From JBEDUK01 sp040414485 (GTDB lineage Bacteria > Actinomycetota > UBA4738): a stretch of DNA of 64,000 bases. The notes under the pieces are model-generated. The model did no database searches. It worked only from the letters and a program-made list of their open reading frames with translations, and had not been told where the DNA came from. Every line of letters begins with the position of its first letter. Positions within the stretch are counted from its first letter, which is position 1. Shown in pieces: positions 33,053 to 41,936 of the stretch. The position numbers and the translations under genes are program-made. The stretch is from positions 4,305 through 68,304 of the forward strand of contig JBEDUK010000110.1 in NCBI GenBank assembly GCA_040414485.1, given 5' to 3'.

Positions 33053-34648
33053 GTGGCGAAGCGATACGACGCGGTCATCATCGGGGGCGGTCACAACGGC
33101 CTGGTGAGCGCCGCGTACCTGGCGAAGGCCGGCTGGAGCACGCTGGTGCTCGAGCGCCGGCACGTGCTGGGCGGCGCGGCGGTCACCGAAGAGGTCTTCC
33201 CGGGCTTCCGCTTCAGCGTGTACTCGTACGTGGTCTCGCTGCTCCGGCCCGAGATCATCCGCGAGTTGAACCTGCCTCGGTACGGCCTGGAGATCCTGCC
33301 GCTGGACGGCACCTTCACGCCGCTGGATGAGGACTACCTCTGGCGCGTGAACGACCACGGCCGGACCATGCGGGAGATCCGGCGCTGGTCGGCCACCGAT
33401 GCGGAGGCATACGAGGAGTACGGCCAGTTGATGGTCGAGATGGCCCGGTTCATCAAGCCGATCCTTTCGATCCTGCCGCCGGACCCCGGCCGTGTGGATC
33501 CGCGCGAGTGGCTGCCGCTGGTCGGCCTGGCGAAGGCGTTCCGCGACCTGCCGGAGAAGCAGCAGGCCGTGTTCGTCCAGTTGATGACGATGAGCGCCGC
33601 GGACTTCCTGGAGCAGTGGTTCGAAACCGATCCCCTCAAGGCCACCATGAGCGCGTCCGGCATCATCGGGACGTTCCAGGGCGTGCGGTCTCCCGGGACG
33701 GCGTACGTGCTCCTGCATCACTACATGGGCGAGATCGACGGCGCGTTCCGCGCGTGGGGCATCCCGAAGGGCGGAACCGGCGGCATCTCGAACGCCATCG
33801 CGGACGCGGCGCGGTCGCTCGGAGTGGAGATCCGAACCGAGGCGCCGGTGACGCGCGTGCGCATGGACGGCGACCGCGCGAACGGCGTCGTGCTGGACGG
33901 CGGCGAGGAGATCGACGCCGGCGTGGTGCTGTCGAGCCTGGACGTGAAGCAGACCTTCCTTCGGCTGGTCGATCCCTCCGTGCTGCCCGACGCGTTCCGG
34001 ACCGAGGTCGAGCGCTACAAGTTCCGCGGTTCGTCCGGGAAGGTGAACCTGGCCCTGGACGGGTTGCCGGACTTCTCGTGCCTCCCCGGCGTGGGCGAGC
34101 ACCTCCGCGGCGCGGTTTCGTTCTCACCGTCGCTGGAGTACATGGAACGCGCGTACGACGACGCGAAATACGGGCACTTCAGCGCGCGGCCGTACATCGA
34201 CATGATCATCCCGACGCTGGTCGATCCGTCGATGGCGCCGCCCGGGAAGCACATCATTTCGTGCTTCGTGCAGTACGCGCCGTACAACCTCGCCGATGGC
34301 CTCGGGACCTGGGACGACCAGAAGGACGCGTTCGGCGAGGCGGTGCTGTCCACGATCGAGGAGCGCGTGCCGAAGATCCGCGACCTGATCCTGCACATGC
34401 AGGTCCAGACGCCCTTGGACATCGAACGGACGGTCGGGCTGTCCGAGGGCAACATCTTCCAGGGCGAGCTGTCGCTGGAACAGCTGTTCTTCAACCGCCC
34501 GGTGCCCGGGTGGGCGCGGTACAAGACGCCGGTGCGCGGGCTGTACATGAACGGGTCGGCCACGCACCCGGGCGGCGGCATCATGGGGGCGAACGGCCGG
34601 CTGGCGGCGCTCGAGGTGCTGAGGGACACGAAGGGCCGCGCGGCGTGA
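33053..34648 (+). CDS. Phytoene-desaturase-like FAD-dependent oxidoreductase (first of pair)
   Basis: 531 residues. An N-terminal FAD-binding motif is YDAVIIGGGHNGLVSAAYLAKAGW, followed by VLERRHVLGGAAVTEEVFPGF, the CrtI-like start. The C-terminal FAD site is GLYMNGSATHPGGGIMGANG. CrtI-type enzymes desaturate or isomerise isoprenoids, but this large branch also includes poorly characterised oxidoreductases, and no carotenoid genes (crtB, crtE) are nearby. GTG 33053 has a GGGCGGGG site; a TAGACT -10 box lies at 33015-33020. Its stop overlaps the next start by 4 nt. Confidence 0.85.
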   Translation: MAKRYDAVIIGGGHNGLVSAAYLAKAGWSTLVLERRHVLGGAAVTEEVFPGFRFSVYSYVVSLLRPEIIRELNLPRYGLEILPLDGTFTPLDEDYLWRVNDHGRTMREIRRWSATDAEAYEEYGQLMVEMARFIKPILSILPPDPGRVDPREWLPLVGLAKAFRDLPEKQQAVFVQLMTMSAADFLEQWFETDPLKATMSASGIIGTFQGVRSPGTAYVLLHHYMGEIDGAFRAWGIPKGGTGGISNAIADAARSLGVEIRTEAPVTRVRMDGDRANGVVLDGGEEIDAGVVLSSLDVKQTFLRLVDPSVLPDAFRTEVERYKFRGSSGKVNLALDGLPDFSCLPGVGEHLRGAVSFSPSLEYMERAYDDAKYGHFSARPYIDMIIPTLVDPSMAPPGKHIISCFVQYAPYNLADGLGTWDDQKDAFGEAVLSTIEERVPKIRDLILHMQVQTPLDIERTVGLSEGNIFQGELSLEQLFFNRPVPGWARYKTPVRGLYMNGSATHPGGGIMGANGRLAALEVLRDTKGRAA

Positions 34649-36255
34649 GTGCAGTTCCGGGCTCAGCGGCCGCGTATGACGCCGTCGTCATCGGCGCCGG
34701 TCACAACGGCCTGATCACCGCCGGGTATCTGGCCAAGTCCGGTCTCCGGACACTGGTGCTCGAGCGGTCGGAGGTTCCCGGCGGCGCGACGAAGACGATC
34801 GAGCTCGCGCCGGGTGTTCGCGCGCCGGCGCTCGCGCACACGGTCGGGCGCTTGCGGCGTTCGGTGCTCCGCGATCTGGACCTGACCCGCCACGGACTGC
34901 ATCTCATCCGTCCGGAGGTGAGGGCGTTCGCGCCGCACCCGGACGGCCGGTCGGTGACGTTCCACGCAGACCTCGCGCGCACGTCCGAGAGCCTGCGAAC
35001 GTGGTCGGCGGCGGACGCGGAGGCCTACGCGGGGTTCGACGCGAGGATCCGTGCGATCGCGAGCTTCCTCGCCTACATCGCCGTGTCGACCCCGGCGGAC
35101 GTGAAGGCGCCGTCGGTGCAGGACGCGGTCATGGGAATGAGGCTGGGCCGCGCGTTCCAGGGTTTCGGGTCTCGCGCTCGCCGCGAGGCGCTCAGGTCGC
35201 TGCCCATGGCGGTCGCGGACCTCGTCGGCGAGGCGTTCGAGTCCGACGCGATTCGCGGAGCGCTGGCGACCCGCGGTGTGCAGTACGCCGCGCTCGGGCC
35301 CTGGTCGGCCGGGTCGGCGGCGGTGTTCCTCTTCGATTCGGCGGGGAACAGCGGCGGCGCGGCCGGGACGACGGCGTACGCACGGGGTGGACCGGGTGCG
35401 CTGACGGACGCGCTGGTGGCCGCCGTTCGCGGGTTCGGCGGCGACGTCAGGACAGGCGCCGAGGTCGTCGCCGTGACGGAGCGGGCCGGCAAGGCCACGG
35501 GCGTCGCGCTGGCGAGCGGTGAGGAGATCTCGGCGCGGACGGTGGTGAGCGGAACCGACCCGAAGCGCACGTTGACGCGGTTCGTCGACCCGGTCGTGCT
35601 CGGGCCGCACATGATGTGGCGGGCTGGCAACATCCGGACCGCGGGCGTCGTGTCGAAAGTCAACCTGGCGCTGTCGGGCCTCCCTCGGTTCGCGGCCTCG
35701 GGCGGCGATGCGTCGTCGCTGGCCGGGCGGATCGTGATCGCGCAGGGGATCGACGCGCTGGAGCGGGCGTTCGACGCGTCGAAGTACGGCCGGATCAGCG
35801 ATGAGCCGTACCTGGAGGCGACGATCCCGACGATCTGCGACCCTTCGCTGGCGCCCGAGGGAACGCACGTGATGAGCGTGGTCGTGCAGTGGACGCCGTA
35901 CCACCTGCGCGAGGGCGACTGGGACGCCGAACGCGAGGGCCTCGGCGATCTGGTGCTGAAGACGCTCGAGCAGTACGCGCCCGGCCTGTCGGATCTGGTG
36001 ACCACGCGGCAAGTCCTGACGCCGCTGGACCTCGAACGGGACCACGGACTGACCGAGGGCGGCGCGCTGCACGGCGAGCCGGGCCTGGAGAACTTCTTCG
36101 CGTGGCGTCCGTTGATGGGGCATGCGCGATATCGGATGCCGCTGCGCGGGCTCTACCTGTGCGGGTCCGGTGCCCATCCGGGCGGGGGAGTGACGGGCGG
36201 TCCGGGAGCGAATGCCGCCCGCGAGATCCTGCTCGACCTCAAGCGCTCGCGGTAG
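34645..36255 (+). CDS. Phytoene-desaturase-like FAD-dependent oxidoreductase (second of pair)
   Basis: 536 residues, translationally coupled to the preceding homologue (GTGA overlap). It carries the same two FAD motifs, YDAVVIGAGHNGLITAGYLAKSG and GLYLCGSGAHPGGGVTGGPG, and the PGGATKTIELAPG segment. The pair arose by duplication but has diverged well. Two coupled CrtI-like proteins may form a heterodimer or act successively on one substrate; no partner pathway is visible apart from the divergent GcvT-like gene. Confidence 0.85.
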   Translation: MSAVPGSAAAYDAVVIGAGHNGLITAGYLAKSGLRTLVLERSEVPGGATKTIELAPGVRAPALAHTVGRLRRSVLRDLDLTRHGLHLIRPEVRAFAPHPDGRSVTFHADLARTSESLRTWSAADAEAYAGFDARIRAIASFLAYIAVSTPADVKAPSVQDAVMGMRLGRAFQGFGSRARREALRSLPMAVADLVGEAFESDAIRGALATRGVQYAALGPWSAGSAAVFLFDSAGNSGGAAGTTAYARGGPGALTDALVAAVRGFGGDVRTGAEVVAVTERAGKATGVALASGEEISARTVVSGTDPKRTLTRFVDPVVLGPHMMWRAGNIRTAGVVSKVNLALSGLPRFAASGGDASSLAGRIVIAQGIDALERAFDASKYGRISDEPYLEATIPTICDPSLAPEGTHVMSVVVQWTPYHLREGDWDAEREGLGDLVLKTLEQYAPGLSDLVTTRQVLTPLDLERDHGLTEGGALHGEPGLENFFAWRPLMGHARYRMPLRGLYLCGSGAHPGGGVTGGPGANAAREILLDLKRSR

Positions 36256-36381
36256 GCGTTCCGCACAACGCTGCGGTTCGAGTCCCGGCGACGAGTCGTT
36301 CACTCATGCCAGCGTGCCAGAAGGTCACACGAAGGCGCACGGTCAGTCGGAGGTCCCCGCGCACTGGGGCCGATCGTCTCA

Positions 36382-36410
36382 TTGGAAACGTAGGCAGCCA
36401 TGCATACGCT
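36382..36410 (+). promoter_or_regulatory. Promoter (TTGGAA-17-TACGCT) of the secreted repeat protein
   Basis: -35 TTGGAA (36382-36387), a 17-bp spacer and -10 TACGCT (36405-36410), ending 8 nt before ATG 36419. The best-formed promoter in the window, and leaderless in layout. Confidence 0.55.
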
Positions 36411-36418
36411 TCGGGACC

Positions 36419-37606
36419 ATGCGACTACGGAGCCCCAGTGCGATAGGACTTGTACTCACGGTCCTTGCACTCGCGCAGTTGGCATCCGCATCCGGCGCGA
36501 ACGCGGCGAGCTCGTCTTGGCAGATCGAGCGAACTCCGAACCCCCCGCACGCCCAGGATCGGCAGCTCGACGCGGTGTCCTGCCCGACCCGGAATTGGTG
36601 CATGGCGGTCGGGCACTATGACCCGGAGACGCCGGCAGCTCCCACGCTGACTCTCGCCGAGGTCTGGAACGGCACCAGGTGGCGGATCGTCCCGACCCCC
36701 CTGCCGGTCGGGCACAAGTTCAACGAGCTTTACGGGGTTGCCTGCACCACGCCGGTCGCCTGCCTCGCCGTCGGTGACACCGCGCCCGAGTTCGACACGC
36801 ACGACCGACCGCTCGCGGAGTCCTGGAACGGCTCCCAGTGGGCGCTCCAGCGCATCCCCGCGCCCATCGGCCCGGCTCGGAGCGACCTGCGGGGCATGGC
36901 CTGCGCGAGCGAGACGGCCTGTGTTGCGATCGGTGGGTTCCACGACGACAACGATGCGTTCTCCGAGGTCTGGGATGGCACCGCTTGGAAGATCAAGCCG
37001 GTGCCGCAACCGGAGGGCACGATCAGTTCGTATCTGGTCGGCGCATCGTGCAGCGGCCCATCGGCCTGCACGGCGGTCGGCGGTTACCAGAAGGAGTTCG
37101 GCGTGGACCTGACGCTTGTGGAGCGATGGGACGGCAGGTCTTGGAGCGTGCAGGACAGCCCGAACCAGGGGTCACTGGGCAGCGAGTTGTACGACGTGTC
37201 GTGTCCGAGCCCGACCTGGTGCGCGGCAGTCGGCTACTCGATGGGTCACAATCCCAACTGCGAGCCCCCGAACACGTGTCCGCTGACACTCGCCGAGAGC
37301 TGGGACGGTACGACGTGGACGGTCGACCCCACGCCGGCACCGCCGCGACACGTCTTCTGGTTCTCCCTGACGGGGGTGTCGTGCACGAGCCCGACGTCGT
37401 GCACTGCGGTCGGCAACCGCACAATCCTCCCCTACGAGCTGCCCTTCGCCGAGACGTGGGACGGAAGCACCTGGTCCCTTCAGCACATGCCGCCGGACCG
37501 CGGAGGCGACGACTTCATCTTCATGAACTCGATCTCGTGCACCGCCCCGAGAGCATGCGCAGCCGTGGGCAGCGATGTAATCAAGACGTTCGCTGAGGTT
37601 GAGTGA
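36419..37606 (+). CDS. Secreted Cys/Trp repeat protein of unknown function
   Basis: 395 residues with a signal peptide (AIGLVLTVLALAQLASASGANA). About seven repeats of some 50-55 residues each contain a paired-Cys strand and a Trp strand: SCPTRNWCMAVGHY ... LAEVWNGTRWRIVPTP, then ACTTPVACLAVGD, ACASETACVAIGG, SCSGPSACTAVGG, SCPSPTWCAAVGY, SCTSPTSCTAVGN and SCTAPRACAAVGS. Each Cys pair likely forms a disulfide stabilising a propeller blade. I know such proteins are widespread in actinobacteria but not what they do. The start is set by the leaderless-type promoter. Confidence 0.8.
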   Translation: MRLRSPSAIGLVLTVLALAQLASASGANAASSSWQIERTPNPPHAQDRQLDAVSCPTRNWCMAVGHYDPETPAAPTLTLAEVWNGTRWRIVPTPLPVGHKFNELYGVACTTPVACLAVGDTAPEFDTHDRPLAESWNGSQWALQRIPAPIGPARSDLRGMACASETACVAIGGFHDDNDAFSEVWDGTAWKIKPVPQPEGTISSYLVGASCSGPSACTAVGGYQKEFGVDLTLVERWDGRSWSVQDSPNQGSLGSELYDVSCPSPTWCAAVGYSMGHNPNCEPPNTCPLTLAESWDGTTWTVDPTPAPPRHVFWFSLTGVSCTSPTSCTAVGNRTILPYELPFAETWDGSTWSLQHMPPDRGGDDFIFMNSISCTAPRACAAVGSDVIKTFAEVE

Positions 37607-37694
37607 ACCAACCGTGCGACTGACCTAAGTCCCGACCGGCTCGCCCATGGGAGCGTGCGAAAGCGTCGCCTGAAGAAGCCTGCGCCGGCGCTGC

Positions 37695-37868
37695 CTATGA
37701 CCGAGAGGCCCGCGCGATGCTAACCACCACGAGGCCGATGAAGATGGCCGCCACGGCGATCACGGCCTTCACCAACGTCCAGTCTTGGACGACGCCAATG
37801 TCTCCCGAGTATCTGCTCGTGTGGGTGGGAAGGACGATCGCGACCGCGACAGCAGCCAGCATGACCAT
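37695..37868 (-). CDS. Small two-helix membrane protein (57 residues, start uncertain)
   Basis: This short minus-strand frame reads MVMLAAVAVAIVLPTHTSRY, then a soluble VVQDWTLVK linker, then AVIAVAAIFIGLVVVSIARA and a basic end, two clear membrane helices. In-frame codons upstream of the ATG (RPPRHVWVAVGL) extend the first helix and its basic flank but contain no standard start before a stop, so the true start may be non-standard or the 5' end may be damaged. It lies 134 bp downstream of a polytopic membrane-protein gene on the same strand. Function unknown. Confidence 0.4.
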   Translation of the reverse strand: MVMLAAVAVAIVLPTHTSRYSGDIGVVQDWTLVKAVIAVAAIFIGLVVVSIARASRS

Positions 37869-38002
37869 CAGACCGACTGCGACCCATACATGCCGCGGCG
37901 GGCGTCACTTCGTCGGTTGTACGTGGGAGGCCTCACCTCCGGATTCGAGTCAACGCTGAGTGCATGCGACGAGGCGGTCGATGATGCGAGTGCTCAGCAA
38001 TG

Positions 38003-38524
38003 TCACATGGCCGCGCTGGTAGCAGGCTGCCCCAATTCCGGAGTCGCGGTTGCGAGTGAGCGGAGACGAAGGACCGCCCCCAGGATGATCAGCGCCAGTC
38101 CGGCGAGCAGACCGAGGAACCCGGCCGGCAACTGCCGGATAGTCACGATGTCGTCGCTGAGGTTCGGCAATGTCACGTACCAGATGGTGCCGGCCGCCGC
38201 GGTGACCGCTGCCACGACGATCACCGCCATCCACGGCCCGACGGATCGTGTCCGAGGAGGGATCACGAGCCACGCGATCAGCCCGACCAGGACCAAGATC
38301 AGGACGAGTAGTCCCGTCAGGCCCGGAGGGGATGACACGGCGTTCGAGCCCGTACCGATAAGCGGGAGGCGGGGGTTGCATGGGTTCGAATTGCAGTCCA
38401 ACGAGTACTCCCGAGCCCATGGCAGAAAGACGCTCAGGATGGTGAGAAGGACGCCAGCGCTGAGCGCCGTGGAGGCGCGTCGAGTCCCAGCATCGCGGAA
38501 CCATCTCTGCTCCGCCGCGTTCAT
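38003..38524 (-). CDS. Four-helix membrane protein of unknown function
   Basis: 173 residues with four predicted membrane segments (about 22-36, 68-88, 96-116, 133-152). An extracytoplasmic loop between the first two holds a Cys pair (DCNSNPC). The sequence is low in charged residues except at the termini. I recognise no family. It starts 105 bp downstream of the Uma2 gene stop on the same strand. Confidence 0.65.
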   Translation of the reverse strand: MNAAEQRWFRDAGTRRASTALSAGVLLTILSVFLPWAREYSLDCNSNPCNPRLPLIGTGSNAVSSPPGLTGLLVLILVLVGLIAWLVIPPRTRSVGPWMAVIVVAAVTAAAGTIWYVTLPNLSDDIVTIRQLPAGFLGLLAGLALIILGAVLRLRSLATATPELGQPATSAAM

Positions 38525-38629
38525 CTCGTCTGAAAGTACGGTCTGAGTTCGGTCGTAGGACGGGGCTGGACAGACCCTGTTTCACGGGACGGTGGTCCCG
38601 AGCACGCGACGGTCACGTCGCCAGGGCGG

Positions 38630-39217
38630 TCACTCTTCGACAGGAGCGACTTCGGCCGGGCCGAGGATCTGATCGATGTCGACCTCGAATTCCCCCAAGA
38701 CCGATGACGTCGGCCGCTCACCACGCATCACGAACGTCGGCGCGCCGTAACGTCCGGTGTCCGACAGCCGGTAGAGCTCTATCCGATCAGCGTCGAGGTC
38801 CACGTACCAATACTCGAGGACGCCGAACCGCTCATAGAGCTCACGCTTGCGAACGAGTTCGAGACGCCGGGTCGAAGGCGACGACACCTCGACGACCACG
38901 TCGGGTGCGCCGCGAACGAATGGCAACTCGACGCGCGCGACGTGTGGCTTCGTCACGAACAACACGTCCGGCTCGACGACGTCGCGCTCTGACAGGAACA
39001 CGTCGGTGGGAGCCGGGAACACCTTCCCGCCGTGCGCCCTGGCGTACAGCCCGAGTTCGATCGTGAGGCACGTCACGGCATCCTGGTGCCGTGTCGAGGG
39101 TGCGGGGGTCACGATCAGCTCGCCCCCGATGAGTTCTCGGCGGAGCCGATCGTCTGGAAATGCTCGTAGGTCTTCGTACGTGAGGCCGGTCGTGCCGGCC
39201 GCCGGTGCCGTTGCCAT
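38630..39217 (-). CDS. Uma2-family PD-(D/E)xK endonuclease-like protein
   Basis: 195 residues with the Uma2/DUF820 layout: TYEDLRAFPDDRLRRELIGGELIVTPAP, then VFLSERDVVEPDVLFV (catalytic Asp), DVVVEVSSPSTRRLELVRKRELYERFGVLEYWYVD in outline (E-x-S ... K), giving a D-ExV-K nuclease core. Uma2 proteins are restriction-nuclease-like and often occur in many copies per genome; their cellular role is unresolved. No methyltransferase or toxin-antitoxin partner is adjacent. Confidence 0.88.
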   Translation of the reverse strand: MATAPAAGTTGLTYEDLRAFPDDRLRRELIGGELIVTPAPSTRHQDAVTCLTIELGLYARAHGGKVFPAPTDVFLSERDVVEPDVLFVTKPHVARVELPFVRGAPDVVVEVSSPSTRRLELVRKRELYERFGVLEYWYVDLDADRIELYRLSDTGRYGAPTFVMRGERPTSSVLGEFEVDIDQILGPAEVAPVEE

Positions 39218-39314
39218 CGATTCTCACCTCCAGGCGGCATGCTTCCGAAGGTGCCACGAGCCTACGACACCGCTGTTCGAGCGGTATCAGAAGGGTCCTG
39301 TCGGCAGCCCCTGG

Positions 39315-39320
39315 GATAAT
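39315..39320 (+). promoter_or_regulatory. -10 box (GATAAT) for leaderless cysM; upstream 6-bp inverted repeat
   Basis: GATAAT ends 6 nt before the GTG at 39327. A perfect 6-bp inverted repeat, ACCGCT-GTTCG-AGCGGT (39269-39285), sits just upstream of the -35 position and could be an operator. Confidence 0.5.
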
Positions 39321-39326
39321 CGCCCG

Positions 39327-40259
39327 GTGCTCGCGAACGACATCCTGGACGCCATCGGCAACACGCCCATCGTCGGCATCCAGCGTTTGTCGCCGAAGCC
39401 CGAGGTTCGTCTGTGGGCGAAGCTCGAGGGCCAGAACCCCACGGGTTCGGTCAAGGATCGGATCGCCAAGGCCATGGTCGAGGACGCCGAGGCGAAGAGC
39501 CTGATCGGGCCGGACACCGTCATCCTCGAGGCCACCAGCGGCAACACGGGCATCGCGCTCGCAATGGTGTGCGCGCGCAAGGGCTACAGGCTCGTCTGCG
39601 TCATCCCCGAGAACGCGAGCGAGGAGCGCGTCGCACTTCTGGAGATGTACGGCGCGCAGATCGTGTTCACCCAAGCCGACCGCGGGACGAACGGCGCCAT
39701 CGAGGTCGCGCAGGCTCTGGCGAAGGACCCGAAGTACCACATGCTCTTCCAGTACGGGAACCCGGCGAACCCGAAAGCGCACTACGACGGCACCGGCTCG
39801 GAGATCGTCCGAGACCTCCCGAGCGTGACGCACCTGGTCGCCGGGCTCGGCACCGGCGGGACGCTCACCGGCGCCGGGAAGCGGCTGAAGGACCACGACC
39901 CGAACGTGAAGGTGATCGCCGCGGAGCCCGAACTCGGCGAACTCGTCTACGGGCTCCGGTCGCTCGATGCTGGATTCGTCCCAGCGGTGTTCGACGAATC
40001 CGTCCTCGATGGCAAGTTCCTGGTGAACGCCGGTGACGCGCTGAAAGACACGCGCGAGCTGCTCTCGAAGGAGGGGATCTTCGCCGGCATCTCCTCGGGC
40101 GCGGTCATCCACGCAGCGCGGCGGGTCGCGGCGCGGCTGGACTCGGGCGACATCGTGTGCCTGCTTGCGGACGGCGGATGGAAGTACCTGTCCACGCGGG
40201 CGTGGGCCACCGACGAGGAGGTCGCCAAGAAGTCGGTCGAGGAGACCCTCTGGTGGTGA
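39327..40259 (+). CDS. cysM: CysM-type cysteine synthase (CysO-dependent)
   Basis: 310 residues, a PLP beta-family enzyme. PLP Lys lies in NPTGSVKDRIAKAM, the phosphate loop is EATSGNTGIALAM and the Ser-type C-terminal contact is GISSGAV. The protein is closer to mycobacterial CysM than to CysK: RLSPKPEVRLWAKLEGQNPTGS in outline, CVIPENASEERVALLEMYGAQI, MLFQYGNPANPKAHYDGTG and the terminal GGWKYLSTRAW segment. Mtb CysM uses O-phosphoserine and CysO-thiocarboxylate instead of sulfide. The matching carrier set is at 21.6-23.2 kb. GTG 39327 is set by the leaderless promoter. Confidence 0.92.
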   Translation: MLANDILDAIGNTPIVGIQRLSPKPEVRLWAKLEGQNPTGSVKDRIAKAMVEDAEAKSLIGPDTVILEATSGNTGIALAMVCARKGYRLVCVIPENASEERVALLEMYGAQIVFTQADRGTNGAIEVAQALAKDPKYHMLFQYGNPANPKAHYDGTGSEIVRDLPSVTHLVAGLGTGGTLTGAGKRLKDHDPNVKVIAAEPELGELVYGLRSLDAGFVPAVFDESVLDGKFLVNAGDALKDTRELLSKEGIFAGISSGAVIHAARRVAARLDSGDIVCLLADGGWKYLSTRAWATDEEVAKKSVEETLWW

Positions 40260-41104
40260 GCGCGTCCGCCGGAGCCGCCGGCGATCCCAGGCCGATCGGT
40301 GTCTTCGATTCGGGAATGGGCGGGCTGACGGTCGTGAGGGCGATCATGGACGACCTCCCGGGCGAATCGATCCTGTACTTCGGCGACACGGGCCGGTATC
40401 CCTACGGCCCCAGGCCGCTCGCGGAGCTTCGAGAGTTCGCCGTCCAGATCGCGAGGTACCTGCAGGAGCAGGACGTGAAGATGATCGTGGTGGCGTGCAA
40501 CTCGGCCACCGCGGCCGCGCTGGAGCAGGTCGTGAACGCGGTGGCGGTGCCCGTGGTCGCGGTCATCGAGCCCGCCGTCCGTGCCGCGGTGAGGCACACG
40601 CGTAACGGCAGGGTGGGCCTGATCGGCACGCAGGCCACGGTGGAGAGCGGCGCCTATCAACGCGCCGTCGAGCGGGCGGACGGCTCCGTTCGGCTGTTCT
40701 CCGAAGCCTGTCCGCTGTTCGTCGAGTTCGTCGAACGCGGCGACACCACCAGTGCCGTCGTGCTCGGCGCGGCGGGCGAATACCTTGCGCCCCTGGTCCA
40801 GGCCGGCGTCGACACGCTGATCCTGGGATGCACGCACTACCCGCTCCTTCGAGGTGCGATCCACCACGTCATGGGCGACGGTGTGCTGCTGCTGTCCTCG
40901 GCGGAGGAGACCGCGCAGGACGTCTATGAGACGCTGTCGAGCCGCGGGCTGCTCGCAGGCACCGACGCCGGCGGCGGCTCGGTGCGGCACCGGTTCGTGT
41001 CCTCTGGCAACCCCGACGTCTTTGAGCGGCTGGGGGCGCGGTTCCTCGGGCCGGAGGTTCGCGGCGTGGAGTTCCTTTCCATGGATACCGCGCTGCGGCG
41101 GTAG
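40256..41104 (+). CDS. murI: Glutamate racemase
   Basis: 282 residues. It interconverts L- and D-glutamate for peptidoglycan. Both catalytic cysteines are present, in VVACNSATAAALEQ and LILGCTHYPLLRGAI, with the substrate-site start IGVFDSGMGGLTV and YFGDTGRYPYGPR. The GTG at 40256 overlaps the cysM stop by 4 nt (GTGA); a GTG 3 nt upstream is also possible. The cysM-murI junction matches mycobacterial gene order. Confidence 0.93.
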   Translation: MSASAGAAGDPRPIGVFDSGMGGLTVVRAIMDDLPGESILYFGDTGRYPYGPRPLAELREFAVQIARYLQEQDVKMIVVACNSATAAALEQVVNAVAVPVVAVIEPAVRAAVRHTRNGRVGLIGTQATVESGAYQRAVERADGSVRLFSEACPLFVEFVERGDTTSAVVLGAAGEYLAPLVQAGVDTLILGCTHYPLLRGAIHHVMGDGVLLLSSAEETAQDVYETLSSRGLLAGTDAGGGSVRHRFVSSGNPDVFERLGARFLGPEVRGVEFLSMDTALRR

Positions 41105-41198
41105 GCTGGCGTACGTTTCGGCGGTTGCAGGGCGGTTGCGGCGGTGGGCGGCGGACGGCGAGGGGGAATCATGAGACCAACGAGAGGCGTGTGATCGA

Positions 41199-41936
41199 GT
41201 GCGGCTGGTGATCCTCGGATCGGGCGGTGGATGGCCCCGGCCGAACCGGCCCGCAAGCGGCTATCTCCTGACGCAGGACGGGTTCAACGTCTGGCTCGAC
41301 GCCGGGACGGGGACCATGGCCGAACTGCAGGAGCACATCGGACTGCTGGACCTGGACGCCGTGGTCGTCTCCCACCAGCACTTCGACCACTTCCTCGACA
41401 TCTATCCCTACTTCCTCTCGGTCTGGTACGACGAGCGGCGCAGCCGCAGGATCCCTTTCTACGCGCCGCGGCGCATGTTCGAGCATGCTCGCAAGATCGA
41501 ACAGCACCTGGACGACGTGTTCGAATCGCACCCGGTGAAGCTCGGCGGCTCCTTCGAGCTGGGGCCGATCCGCGTCTCCACGGCGCGCATGTCGCATCCG
41601 GTGCCGACCATGGGGATGCGGTTCGAAAGCAACGGAACCGCGCTCACCTACACCGCGGACACGGGACCGAGCGACGACATGGTTCGGCTGGCGAAGGGCT
41701 CGGACCTGCTGCTGTCGGAGGCCACCTGGATCCAACGGCCGTCCACAGCACCGATGGAGCTGCACATGACCGCGTCCGAAGCCGGCGCCCATGCGCGCAG
41801 GGCCGAAGCGGGGAACCTCATGCTCACGCACATCTGGCCGGCCGCGGACCGGGACGCTGTGGCCGGTGAGGCGGACAAGACGTTCAAGGACGGCCCGGTG
41901 CAGCTCGCCGAGCCCGGCCGGACCGTGGATCTGTGA
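41199..41936 (+). CDS. MBL-fold hydrolase, Rv1339-like
   Basis: 245 residues of metallo-beta-lactamase fold. Metal ligands are HQHFDHF (H-x-H-x-D-H variant), His in ARMSHPVPTMG, Asp in LTYTADTGPSDD and the final His in LMLTHIWP. It corresponds by position and pattern to M. tuberculosis Rv1339, reported as an atypical class II cAMP phosphodiesterase; whether this one cleaves cAMP is inference. GTG start. It sits between murI and rph, as in mycobacteria, with its stop overlapping the rph start (TGATG). Confidence 0.85.
   Translation: MRLVILGSGGGWPRPNRPASGYLLTQDGFNVWLDAGTGTMAELQEHIGLLDLDAVVVSHQHFDHFLDIYPYFLSVWYDERRSRRIPFYAPRRMFEHARKIEQHLDDVFESHPVKLGGSFELGPIRVSTARMSHPVPTMGMRFESNGTALTYTADTGPSDDMVRLAKGSDLLLSEATWIQRPSTAPMELHMTASEAGAHARRAEAGNLMLTHIWPAADRDAVAGEADKTFKDGPVQLAEPGRTVDL

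Noticed and set aside
30917..34102. Minus-strand open frame of about 1061 codons
   Set aside because: Antisense over the sortase and the first FAD enzyme, and out of frame with the real GcvT-like gene it also crosses; composition is not protein-like.
34663..36303. Minus-strand open frame of about 546 codons
   Set aside because: Mirror of the second FAD enzyme, which has clear FAD motifs on the plus strand.
36256..36320. T-loop-like GGTTCGAGTCCC upstream of the secreted repeat gene
   Set aside because: The flanking bases do not form a T stem and no other tRNA part is present.
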